A stretch of 16,380 bases of DNA from a bacterium UBP6_UBA1177. GTDB taxonomy: Bacteria > UBP6 > UBA1177. The notes under the pieces were generated by a model that saw only the letters and a list, made by a program, of their open reading frames with translations, made no database searches and was not told the origin of the DNA. The stretch covers positions 1 to 16,380 of the forward strand of contig DBYV01000027.1 in the NCBI GenBank assembly GCA_002310995.1, read 5' to 3'. Both the position numbers and the translations under genes were made by a program. Positions 1-5,683 of this stretch are shown piece by piece; position 1 is the first letter of the stretch, and each line of letters opens with the position of its first letter.

Positions 1-45
1 GAGTTCTTCTGCGGCAAGAGGATGATATTTGATTTTCCAATCCAT
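1..45 (-). CDS. RelE/ParE-type toxin, N-terminal fragment (cut by window edge)
   Basis: Only the first 15 codons lie in the window, reading MDWKIKYHPLAAEEL on the minus strand. The ATG at 45 lies two bases after the antitoxin stop (TAA-CG-ATG), which is the usual order and spacing of a type II antitoxin-toxin pair. The N-terminus fits the first beta strand and start of the first helix of RelE/ParE superfamily toxins (a Y..xA.xxL pattern). These are ribosome-dependent mRNases (RelE) or gyrase poisons (ParE); the fragment cannot tell which. The family call rests on this short match plus the Phd/YefM-like partner. Confidence 0.6.
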   Translation of the reverse strand, partial: MDWKIKYHPLAAEEL

Positions 46-47
46 CG

Positions 48-368
48 TTACTCCAGATTTACTTCGACATCATCCAGATCTGTTTCCGAAAGTCCTAATT
101 TTTTCATAACATCTTCGTGGTCTGCGTATTCAACTTTCTGAGAAAGCCGTTTTGCAGCTTCCGCAGCGAGAAGCGCGTTTTCATACTCTTCCATCATTTC
201 GCGGTAACTTTGCGGACTCATCAGAATGCATTCCGGAACATTGTTTTTCACAACGATGCTGATGCCCGATTTTTTTACATCCGAAAAAATTTTGTTTGCC
301 TCGCCTTTGTTGAAACGACTGATCGGAACAATCGAATCAAGGACATTGACCGTGTTTAATACATTCAT
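48..368 (-). CDS. Phd/YefM-family antitoxin
   Basis: This 106-residue protein should neutralise the toxin encoded just downstream and repress their shared promoter. Residues 15-60 carry the Phd/YefM signature: a start resembling VPISRFNKGEANKIF, then a G-x-S-I-V-V-K-N-N strand pair and the MSPQSYREM helix that forms the DNA-binding dimer. The rest (about 61-106) is acidic and helical, as expected for a toxin-binding tail. The ATG at 368 is preferred over a longer reading frame from 425 because GGAGG lies five bases upstream of it, and because the longer version would begin inside the -35 box. It is probably co-transcribed with the toxin. Confidence 0.8.
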   Translation of the reverse strand: MNVLNTVNVLDSIVPISRFNKGEANKIFSDVKKSGISIVVKNNVPECILMSPQSYREMMEEYENALLAAEAAKRLSQKVEYADHEDVMKKLGLSETDLDDVEVNLE

Positions 369-394
369 CTTTGCCTCCAAAACCAATTCATTTG

Positions 395-410
395 TTAGTA
401 TATGTAATAA
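395..410. promoter_or_regulatory. Imperfect palindrome over the -10 box, possible antitoxin operator
   Basis: TTAGTATATGTAATAA matches its own reverse complement at 12 of 16 positions and covers the -10 box of the toxin-antitoxin promoter. Phd/YefM antitoxins usually autorepress through short AT-rich palindromes at this place. The site is AT-rich, so some symmetry could be chance. Confidence 0.35.
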
Positions 411-425
411 CTTATTTATTGTCAA
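397..425 (-). promoter_or_regulatory. Sigma70-type promoter of the toxin-antitoxin operon
   Basis: On the minus strand there is TTGACA (420-425), a 17-base spacer and TATACT (397-402), a nearly perfect housekeeping promoter. It lies about 30 bases upstream of the antitoxin ATG at 368. Confidence 0.75.
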
Positions 426-452
426 ATTTATCGTTATATTCTGCGATACAGA

Positions 453-470
453 GGATTGTCTTCACAATCT
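453..470. repeat. Short hairpin between two divergent promoters
   Basis: GATTGT-CTTC-ACAATC is a perfect 6-bp inverted repeat with a 4-base loop (454-469), plus one flanking G-U pair. It lies between the -35 boxes of the toxin-antitoxin promoter and the lipoprotein promoter. It has no T-run on either side, so it does not look like a terminator. It could be a regulator site or chance. Confidence 0.3.
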
Positions 471-500
471 GCGTAGAAACAAGTTGAAAAAACCATTCCC

Positions 501-528
501 TTGCCATTTCAGCCAAATCACCTATAAT
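501..528 (+). promoter_or_regulatory. Promoter of the 576-1298 lipoprotein gene
   Basis: TTGCCA (501-506), a 16-base spacer and a perfect TATAAT (523-528) lie 40-50 bases before the start of the lipoprotein gene and point toward it. Confidence 0.6.
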
Positions 529-575
529 ATTAAGCTTTTTGCGATTTTTTTAGTTGAGAGCAACTTTTGCGCTGC

Positions 576-1298
576 ATGATGAAAAAGCTAATAATTTCAA
601 CGTTTTTAATCTTTTTATTTATTTCCTGCACCTCCAAAAGCGGAGATAATCTGGTAAAAACTGTCAAAAACAGCCAAACTGACAGAGAAAGAATTGATGA
701 AAAAAGACTGGATGAAGAAGATAAGACGCAGGAACTGCTGATGAAAATAATCCGGCAACAGCGCGGCAAAGAAGGTTCGTGTACAAGAATAAAAAGCATG
801 ACGAAATCTTTTTCTGAAGAGATGAAAAAAGTTGAAGAAAATCAAATAAATAACTCTTCTGCCGGAGGAAAAAGATCAAGATTTTCCGTTGCAGCCTCTA
901 TTGAATGGCGTATAGGGTCAATACCTGAAATAGCAAAAAAGGGTGGCAGAACCGCTGAAGTTACCGCACGTTTTTTCCGGGAAAACAGGGAACCGATAAT
1001 TATAAGTGAAACAGAAAATTTTTCCTGTGAAACCGATGGTTTTACAAGCGATGCAGAATGCTACAAGCAGGTTGAGGGGCAATATCTTTATAAAAGCGAA
1101 GAATGCCCTAAGCCGTCGCTTTCTCAACCAGACATCACTTTTTCAAAACCGGTTTTAGATCCTGAAACGAATTTAGTTTTTGTTTATGAATTTTGGTATT
1201 GCGGCGATTTATGTGCAAGAGAATCGCTTGTGGTTTATGAGCTGAAAAGCAACGGCAAATTGGAACTGAAACACTGGTTTACGCTGCGAGTGTCGTAG
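576..1298 (+). CDS. Putative lipoprotein of unknown function
   Basis: About 240 residues. The N-terminus has two lysines, a hydrophobic stretch LIISTFLIFLF and a lipobox-like ISC, so the protein is probably lipidated on that Cys and tethered to a membrane facing the periplasm or outside. After it come a charged, probably helical segment (about residues 25-95) and a C-terminal beta-rich region. The C-terminal part holds several cysteines (SCETD, DAECYK, SEECPK, WYCGDLCA) that could form disulfides. I recognise no family. The start is uncertain: ATGs at 576 and 579 have no close ribosome site, while TTG at 567 has GAGAG at good spacing; all keep the signal sequence. The gene is monocistronic and converges on ymdB with only 9 bases between the stops. 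Confidence 0.7.
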   Translation: MMKKLIISTFLIFLFISCTSKSGDNLVKTVKNSQTDRERIDEKRLDEEDKTQELLMKIIRQQRGKEGSCTRIKSMTKSFSEEMKKVEENQINNSSAGGKRSRFSVAASIEWRIGSIPEIAKKGGRTAEVTARFFRENREPIIISETENFSCETDGFTSDAECYKQVEGQYLYKSEECPKPSLSQPDITFSKPVLDPETNLVFVYEFWYCGDLCARESLVVYELKSNGKLELKHWFTLRVS

Positions 1299-1307
1299 AA
1301 TTGCAGT

Positions 1308-2093
1308 TCATATCCTTACTCTTTTTATCGCGACACACCGTGACGGATCAAGTTCGAAATCTGCGATGATTCCTTCGATTTTTATGTCGTTTTTCGCAGG
1401 AACAAAATGTTGCGGAATGTTCGAGAGATAGCCTTGTATGCTCTCTTTTTCATTGAAACCGAGAACCGAAAAGAATGAACCGCAGCGGCCTAAATCTGTG
1501 ATGTAACCCATTCTTTCGTTGATTATTTTCTCATCCGAAGTCTGGACATGGGTGTGTGTGCCGAAGAAAAGCTCGATTTTATCAGCTAAATAGAAGCCAA
1601 AAGCCTCTTTTTCGGCGGTTGCCTCGGCATGAAAGTCAAGAACTATGATGTCGGCACCGTCTGAGCGCAGTTTTTCGATCTCAGTCAGCGCTTTTTTGAA
1701 AGGGTTGTCGATAGGCGGCATGAAAACCGTTCCGAGAAGGTTGAGAACGCCGATTTTTATTCCGCTTTTTTCATGCGTGACAACGACTGAGCCTTTTCCC
1801 TGAAGGTCCTCGGGATAGTTCGCCGGGCGCAGAACGTAAGGCATTTTATCGATAAATGAATAAATTTCGGACTTGTTCCAGATGTGGTTCCCCGAAGTTA
1901 TGACATCAACTCCGCACGAGTGCAGAAGAGTCGCATGCTTTTCAAGAAGTCCGGCGCCGCCCGAAGTGTTTTCACCATTTGCAATGACAAAATCGGCTTT
2001 GTAATCTTTAATGATTTTAGGTAGTTGTTCTTTGACGAAGTTTCTTGCGTGTCTTCCGACTATGTCACCTAAAGCAAGGATTCTGAAAGCCAT
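1308..2093 (-). CDS. ymdB: YmdB-family metallophosphoesterase (TIGR00282 type)
   Basis: This 261-residue protein is a calcineurin-like phosphodiesterase. In Bacillus subtilis YmdB hydrolyses cyclic nucleotides in vitro and affects the motile/biofilm switch. The two-metal site residues are all visible: D10 in GDIVGR, E41 and N42 in NGEN, N69 and H70 in SGNH, H155 in DFHAEAT, H180 and H182 in GTHTHV. The length is normal. The loop after YITDLG reads RCGSFFSV, where I recall MTGP-like sequence in relatives. The ATG is one base after the rny stop (TAA-A-ATG), so it is very likely translated by coupling. Proximity to RNase Y is a common arrangement and suggests a shared role in RNA or nucleotide turnover. 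The role in this organism is inferred. Confidence 0.9.
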   Translation of the reverse strand: MAFRILALGDIVGRHARNFVKEQLPKIIKDYKADFVIANGENTSGGAGLLEKHATLLHSCGVDVITSGNHIWNKSEIYSFIDKMPYVLRPANYPEDLQGKGSVVVTHEKSGIKIGVLNLLGTVFMPPIDNPFKKALTEIEKLRSDGADIIVLDFHAEATAEKEAFGFYLADKIELFFGTHTHVQTSDEKIINERMGYITDLGRCGSFFSVLGFNEKESIQGYLSNIPQHFVPAKNDIKIEGIIADFELDPSRCVAIKRVRI

Positions 2094-2094
2094 T

Positions 2095-3648
2095 TTACTG
2101 AGCTGTTGCGATGACTCTTGTTTCTCTTATAACGATAACCTTGATCTGGCCGGGGTAGGAGAGGTCGGTTTCGATCTTTTTCGCGATATCGGTTGCCAGT
2201 GTGTAAGCGTTATCGTCGTTTACTTTTGCTGTATCAACCATAACTCTGAGTTCACGCCCAGCCTGAATTGCGAACGATTTGTCGACGCCGGGGAAAGAGT
2301 TCGCGATGTTTTCAAGGTCGGCAAGTCTCTGAACGTAAGCCTCTGCCATCTCTCTTCTTGCTCCGGGTCTCGCGCCGCTGAGCGCATCGGCAGCCGAAAC
2401 GATGAAGTCGAGAACTGTTTCGGGTTTGACTTCGCCGTGGTGAGCCGCGATCGCAGCGACGATTCTGTGCTGTTCGCCGTATTTTTCCGCAAGTTTCGCG
2501 CCGATCGAAGCGTGGCTTCCTTCGATTTCGTGGTCAACAGCTTTACCGATATCGTGAAGAAGTCCTGCGCGTTTCGCGTTTTTGATGCTGTTTGCGCTGC
2601 AACCGAGTTCAGCTGCGATCTCCCCTGCAAGGAAAGCCGCTTCAACAGAGTGTTTCCAGACATTCTGGCCGTAGCTTGTTCTGTATCTCAGTCTTCCGAC
2701 AAGAAGAACGAGTTCGGGGTGAAGTTTGTGGATCCCGAGGTCGAAAACAGCCTGGTCGCCGGCCTCTTTGATCGCTTTCCAGACTTCTTTCGTGCAGGCA
2801 TCGAAAACTTCTTCGATTCTGCCGGGGTGTATTCTGCCGTCGGCGATGAGTTTCTGAAGCGTGAGAGAAGCGATCTGACGTCTGATCGGGTTGAAGTTGC
2901 TGATAACGACTGCTTCAGGCGTGTCGTCGATGATAAGGTCAACGCCTGTAACAGCTTCGATCGCGCGGATGTTTCTTCCTTCGCGGCCGATGATTCTTCC
3001 TTTCATCTCGTCATTCGGCAAGCTGACGGTCGTGACGGTGTTTTCAACTACATATTCGCCTGCGTAGCGCTGGATTGCGGTCGAAAGAATCTCTTTGCTT
3101 TTCTTTTCGGCGTCCTCGACCATTGCATCTTCGATTGCCTTGATTTTTTTTGCGGCGTCGTGTTTTGCTTCGTCCTCGATTTTCTGAATTAGAACTTCTT
3201 TTGCCTCTTCCTGAGTCATTCCTGCAATTCTTTCAAGCTCAGTATTTACTTCCGAGAGCTTTTCTTCAAGCTGAACACGCTGGTTGTCGAGGAAGATTTC
3301 GTCATCTTTCTGTTTTTTCTCAATAGTTTTCAGCTCTTTTTCCTTTACGATGTTGAGTTCGTCACGCTGGGTGAGCTGTTCCTCGCGTTTGTTGAGTCTT
3401 CTTTCGCGCTCTTTGAACTCCTTCAGAAGTTCATTTTTCGAATTTTCTGTCTCTTTTTTGCCTTCAAGAACGATTTCCTGCGCTTTGATTTCTGCCTCTT
3501 TTACCACTTTTGCGGCTTCGTCTTTAGCGTTGCTGAGTTCTTTGTGGGCTTTTTCCATTTTTTCTTTGAAAACGAGCGATCTTGACATCGCCCAAAGTGC
3601 GGCACCGAGCAAAATTCCAATAATAAGAAAGATTATTGAATTAAGCAT
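2095..3648 (-). CDS. rny: Ribonuclease Y
   Basis: 517 residues, the usual length. RNase Y is a membrane-bound endoribonuclease that starts decay of many mRNAs. Visible domains, in order: an N-terminal membrane helix (about 3-21); a long charged coiled coil (about 28-195); a KH domain with GREG at 221-224 in RIIGREGRNIRAIE; and an HD domain with H333, H365-D366 in LLHDIGKA and D421 as metal-site residues. The C-terminus ends in RETRVIATAQ, where many relatives end in a Tyr-Ala-Lys/Arg type tail. The ATG is three bases after the cyclo-ligase stop, and the ribosome site AAAGGGG lies inside the last codons of that gene, so the two genes are probably co-transcribed and coupled. Codon use is more GC-rich than the flanking lipoprotein genes. 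Confidence 0.96.
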   Translation of the reverse strand: MLNSIIFLIIGILLGAALWAMSRSLVFKEKMEKAHKELSNAKDEAAKVVKEAEIKAQEIVLEGKKETENSKNELLKEFKERERRLNKREEQLTQRDELNIVKEKELKTIEKKQKDDEIFLDNQRVQLEEKLSEVNTELERIAGMTQEEAKEVLIQKIEDEAKHDAAKKIKAIEDAMVEDAEKKSKEILSTAIQRYAGEYVVENTVTTVSLPNDEMKGRIIGREGRNIRAIEAVTGVDLIIDDTPEAVVISNFNPIRRQIASLTLQKLIADGRIHPGRIEEVFDACTKEVWKAIKEAGDQAVFDLGIHKLHPELVLLVGRLRYRTSYGQNVWKHSVEAAFLAGEIAAELGCSANSIKNAKRAGLLHDIGKAVDHEIEGSHASIGAKLAEKYGEQHRIVAAIAAHHGEVKPETVLDFIVSAADALSGARPGARREMAEAYVQRLADLENIANSFPGVDKSFAIQAGRELRVMVDTAKVNDDNAYTLATDIAKKIETDLSYPGQIKVIVIRETRVIATAQ

Positions 3649-3651
3649 TTT

Positions 3652-4221
3652 TTACCCCTTTAAGTTGTTTATAATAAAAATCCTCTCGTCTGTCGCAACT
3701 GCGTCAAGCCGTTCGTCAAAAGACTCAGAAAATCCTTCATCAACGATCTGAAAATCAAAAGCGACACCGAGGGTACGTGAATTTTTGTTTTTATATTTAA
3801 GCGTTGAGTCGTAAAAACCGCCGCCGTAACCGATTCTTTCGCATTTTTCCGAAAAAGCGACTCCCGGAACGAGAAACAGATCTATATCTTCGATCCTAAC
3901 TTTTGGAAGATTTGTCTTGGGTTCCGGAATATTGAAACTGCCTTTTTCGAAGTCTTCCATCGAAAGTGCTTCATAAAATGAGAGTTTTTTCGTGCCTGTT
4001 TCCACTTTTGGAAAGACAAACCTTTTGCCGTGTTTTTCGAACAGAGAGAGAAGATTAACTTCTTTTTTTATCGGAACATAAAGCGCAATGACATTGGAAC
4101 TATTAAAAATATCCAATGAAATCAAACGATCGATTATTTTTTTGCTTAAAATATCAACTTCTTCTGCACTCAACTTTTTTCTGAGTGTCAGAATATTCTG
4201 ACGTAGAACAGATTTTTCCAA
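3652..4221 (-). CDS. fthC: 5-formyltetrahydrofolate cyclo-ligase family protein (MTHFS)
   Basis: The 189-residue protein should convert 5-formyl-THF to 5,10-methenyl-THF with ATP in the cytoplasm. Family features in order: an N-terminal R-x-x-I/L...R..LS helix (7-18); the substrate loop with NIPEP at 97-101; VPGVAF at 118-123; the glycine-rich nucleotide loop RIGYGGGFYD at 129-138; and the C-terminal LDAVATDE at 172-179. The start is TTG at 4221. An in-frame TAA lies directly upstream and no other good start follows for about 30 codons, so TTG is well supported. It heads the operon with rny and ymdB. Its leader has an unusual ribosome-site arrangement, listed separately. The symbol follows common usage and is based on family only. 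Confidence 0.9.
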   Translation of the reverse strand: MEKSVLRQNILTLRKKLSAEEVDILSKKIIDRLISLDIFNSSNVIALYVPIKKEVNLLSLFEKHGKRFVFPKVETGTKKLSFYEALSMEDFEKGSFNIPEPKTNLPKVRIEDIDLFLVPGVAFSEKCERIGYGGGFYDSTLKYKNKNSRTLGVAFDFQIVDEGFSESFDERLDAVATDERIFIINNLKG

Positions 4222-4247
4222 TTATATAAAAGCCTTACGGCTCCTCC
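4222..4247 (-). promoter_or_regulatory. Ribosome site separated from the TTG start by a GNRA-loop hairpin
   Basis: On the minus strand GGAGG (4243-4247) is followed directly by AGCC-GTAA-GGCT (4231-4242), then nine bases (4222-4230) and the TTG start at 4221. The linear spacing of 21 bases is too long for normal initiation. If the 4-bp stem with its GUAA tetraloop forms, the effective spacing becomes nine bases. The sequence is directly visible; the function is inference. Confidence 0.45.
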
Positions 4248-4265
4248 GGGAAAAATATATATAAA

Positions 4266-4285
4266 CATTCGAACAAAATCGAATG
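4266..4285. repeat. Perfect inverted repeat in the cyclo-ligase leader
   Basis: CATTCGA-ACAAAA-TCGAATG: 7-bp arms and a 6-base spacer, in the 5' leader of the cyclo-ligase/rny/ymdB operon and upstream of the plus-strand promoter. It could be a protein operator or a leader hairpin. It has no T-run typical of a terminator. Confidence 0.45.
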
Positions 4286-4298
4286 AACTTAATTAGAA

Positions 4299-4325
4299 AG
4301 TATTAAAACAATATGGAAATGTCAA
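4299..4325 (-). promoter_or_regulatory. Probable promoter of the fthC-rny-ymdB operon
   Basis: A perfect TTGACA on the minus strand (4320-4325) is followed after 15 bases by AATACT (4299-4304), a 4/6 match to the -10 consensus. The -10 choice is uncertain. Transcription would begin about 70 bases before the TTG start. Confidence 0.45.
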
Positions 4326-4330
4326 CTTTC

Positions 4331-4358
4331 TTGACAGAAAAATGCGGCTTACTAAAAT
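4331..4358 (+). promoter_or_regulatory. Promoter of the 4384-7253 operon
   Basis: TTGACA (4331-4336), a 16-base spacer and TAAAAT (4353-4358) form a strong sigma70-type promoter directed at the small protein gene. Its -35 box forms the perfect inverted repeat TGTCAA-CTTTC-TTGACA (4320-4336) with the opposing -35 box. Confidence 0.7.
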
Positions 4359-4383
4359 CTTTTGTCATTTTTAGGAGGTCGAA

Positions 4384-4593
4384 ATGTCTATCAGCAAAGT
4401 CGGCGACGATTTGAAACAAATGCTTTTTCTCGTTCATTTCAAAGACGGATATGTTAAACCTGTTATTGCTTCCACTCAGGCTCAGGTCCGCGAAATTATT
4501 GCCGCTGAAAACGAAAGAAAAGTTGAAGATATTGAAAAAATCGTTCTTGAGCAGAACTACTATCCTCAGAACGAAGATTATTACGATATTTAG
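4384..4593 (+). CDS. Small protein of unknown function (69 aa)
   Basis: The ATG is preceded by a full AGGAGG six bases upstream (4373-4378), and the gene follows directly on a strong promoter, so it is very likely real and well expressed. The protein has no signal peptide or membrane segment. It begins with a helix-like segment, then an apparent beta hairpin (MLFLVHFKDGYVKPVIA), a charged helix (about 32-55, rich in E and K) and a Tyr/Asp-rich end (YYPQNEDYYDI). I do not recognise the family. It is separated by 8 bases from a lipoprotein gene whose AGGAGG begins at its stop, so the two are in one operon. Confidence 0.75.
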   Translation: MSISKVGDDLKQMLFLVHFKDGYVKPVIASTQAQVREIIAAENERKVEDIEKIVLEQNYYPQNEDYYDI

Positions 4594-4601
4594 GAGGAGA
4601 T

Positions 4602-5675
4602 ATGAAAAGATTTTCCCTGTTTATTCTGTTGTTTGCAGCACTTTTCTTTTTTGCCGGATGCGGCGGAGGAGGCAGCGATTACGACAAATATGGCGATACC
4701 GATTCTGACAGAAACGATAATGATACTGCTGATACTGTTCCCGATAAAGATTCTTCTGATACTGCCGATACCGCGGAAGATCCGACGGACACTGATACCT
4801 CAGAGCAGTCCGACAATGACGGCGAAACAACAGATGAAGAAGAAACCAACGATTCTGATGCAGATTCTGGTGAATCGGTAGATTTCTGGTCAACTTGCGA
4901 AGGAATTATAGCATGCGTCAATAGATGTAGAGAAAACGATTCTGTGTGTGTAGGCGATTGTTACGGCAAAGGAAGTGATGATGCTCAACTGTACTACAGG
5001 CGCTGGATAGAGTGTTTCGAAGATAAATGTGCCGAAGACAAGACTCCTGAATGTTCTGCGGCAAACTGCGCGGAATGGGATGAATTGTGCAATGTTGCAT
5101 CGGCTTTCGAATATGAAGTCAATATTCCTGCACCTTATGGAAATGCTACATTTGCAGGTGATTTTTCTTTCATTTTGAACAATGTATATCCGACGAAGGA
5201 AGACCAAATTGAATTCAAAAGTTTTGCTTCCGGCAACATTTCTTCAATGTCGATTACTCCAGACGGCACGATAATTTCGTTTGTCAGAACCAATAACGAT
5301 TCGCGGGATGGCAAAGTTTTGGAAGTTTATCAGGCTCCTTATAATGTCGCTACTCAAACTTCAGGTAATCCTGTTGTTCTGCTTAGAATAAAAACTAGTG
5401 CAGCGACTGAAGGCGAGCATACTGCCGGTGTAGCCAATGAAAGTGATGCTAGACTGATTGTAGGGGATATTGATTCGAAATATCAATTCAGATGTTATCA
5501 CGCATTTGGAATTGGTTCGTTTAAAATTGACAAGGCTGTTGTAAAGACTGGCTCAGGAGGAAAATTGACCTTCAGTAACGGCAGTGTTGAACTTTTCAAT
5601 CCGCAGAATATTCCGGAACTTGGCGGTGATGCACGTGAAATTCTCGGTGTCGACTCTTGTTCTCTGATTCAGTAG
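4602..5675 (+). CDS. Cys-rich lipoprotein with Asp/Thr linker
   Basis: 357 residues. The N-terminus MKRFSLFILLFAALFFFAGC is a clear lipoprotein signal with lipid-carrying C20. Residues about 25-94 are a low-complexity linker of D, T, S, E and N (DTADT occurs twice), a spacer often seen in surface lipoproteins. Residues 99-163 hold ten cysteines, including a twin C-x3-C pair (C105/C109 and C116/C120), probably a disulfide-held helical domain. The rest (about 170-357) looks beta-rich, with two more cysteines (RCYHAFG and DSCSLIQ). It has no catalytic motif I can name. AGGAGG precedes the ATG by five bases. The MORN lipoprotein gene begins 8 bases downstream, so the two are probably made together. 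Function unknown. Confidence 0.85.
   Translation: MKRFSLFILLFAALFFFAGCGGGGSDYDKYGDTDSDRNDNDTADTVPDKDSSDTADTAEDPTDTDTSEQSDNDGETTDEEETNDSDADSGESVDFWSTCEGIIACVNRCRENDSVCVGDCYGKGSDDAQLYYRRWIECFEDKCAEDKTPECSAANCAEWDELCNVASAFEYEVNIPAPYGNATFAGDFSFILNNVYPTKEDQIEFKSFASGNISSMSITPDGTIISFVRTNNDSRDGKVLEVYQAPYNVATQTSGNPVVLLRIKTSAATEGEHTAGVANESDARLIVGDIDSKYQFRCYHAFGIGSFKIDKAVVKTGSGGKLTFSNGSVELFNPQNIPELGGDAREILGVDSCSLIQ
4674..4883 (+). repeat. Degenerate GATACT-type coding repeat (Asp/Thr linker)
   Basis: The DNA for residues 25-94 of the lipoprotein is an irregular run of units such as gatactgctgatactg and gatactgccgatacc. It encodes D-T, D-T-A-D-T and D-S-D patterns. Such tracts can change length by slippage in multiples of three. 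Confidence 0.6.
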
Positions 5676-5683
5676 GAGGAAAT

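Noticed and set aside
1290..1336. GTGTCG...CGACAC inverted repeat at the convergent gene ends
   Set aside because: Six-bp arms with a 35-base loop are likely by chance, and the arms lie largely in coding sequence.
2011..3192. A 393-codon open frame on the plus strand, antisense to rny and ymdB
   Set aside because: It is a shadow of the conserved rny coding strand: no ribosome site, odd Phe/Cys/Asp-rich composition, and rny matches its family throughout.
4222..4383. 6S RNA gene next to the cyclo-ligase, as in many proteobacteria
   Set aside because: The gap is AT-rich, holds two promoters and short hairpins, and shows no long closing stem with a central bubble.
4679..4921. Ser/Val-rich open frame on the minus strand
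   Set aside because: It is the antisense reading of the GATACT-type Asp/Thr linker, whose repetition removes stops; no start signals.
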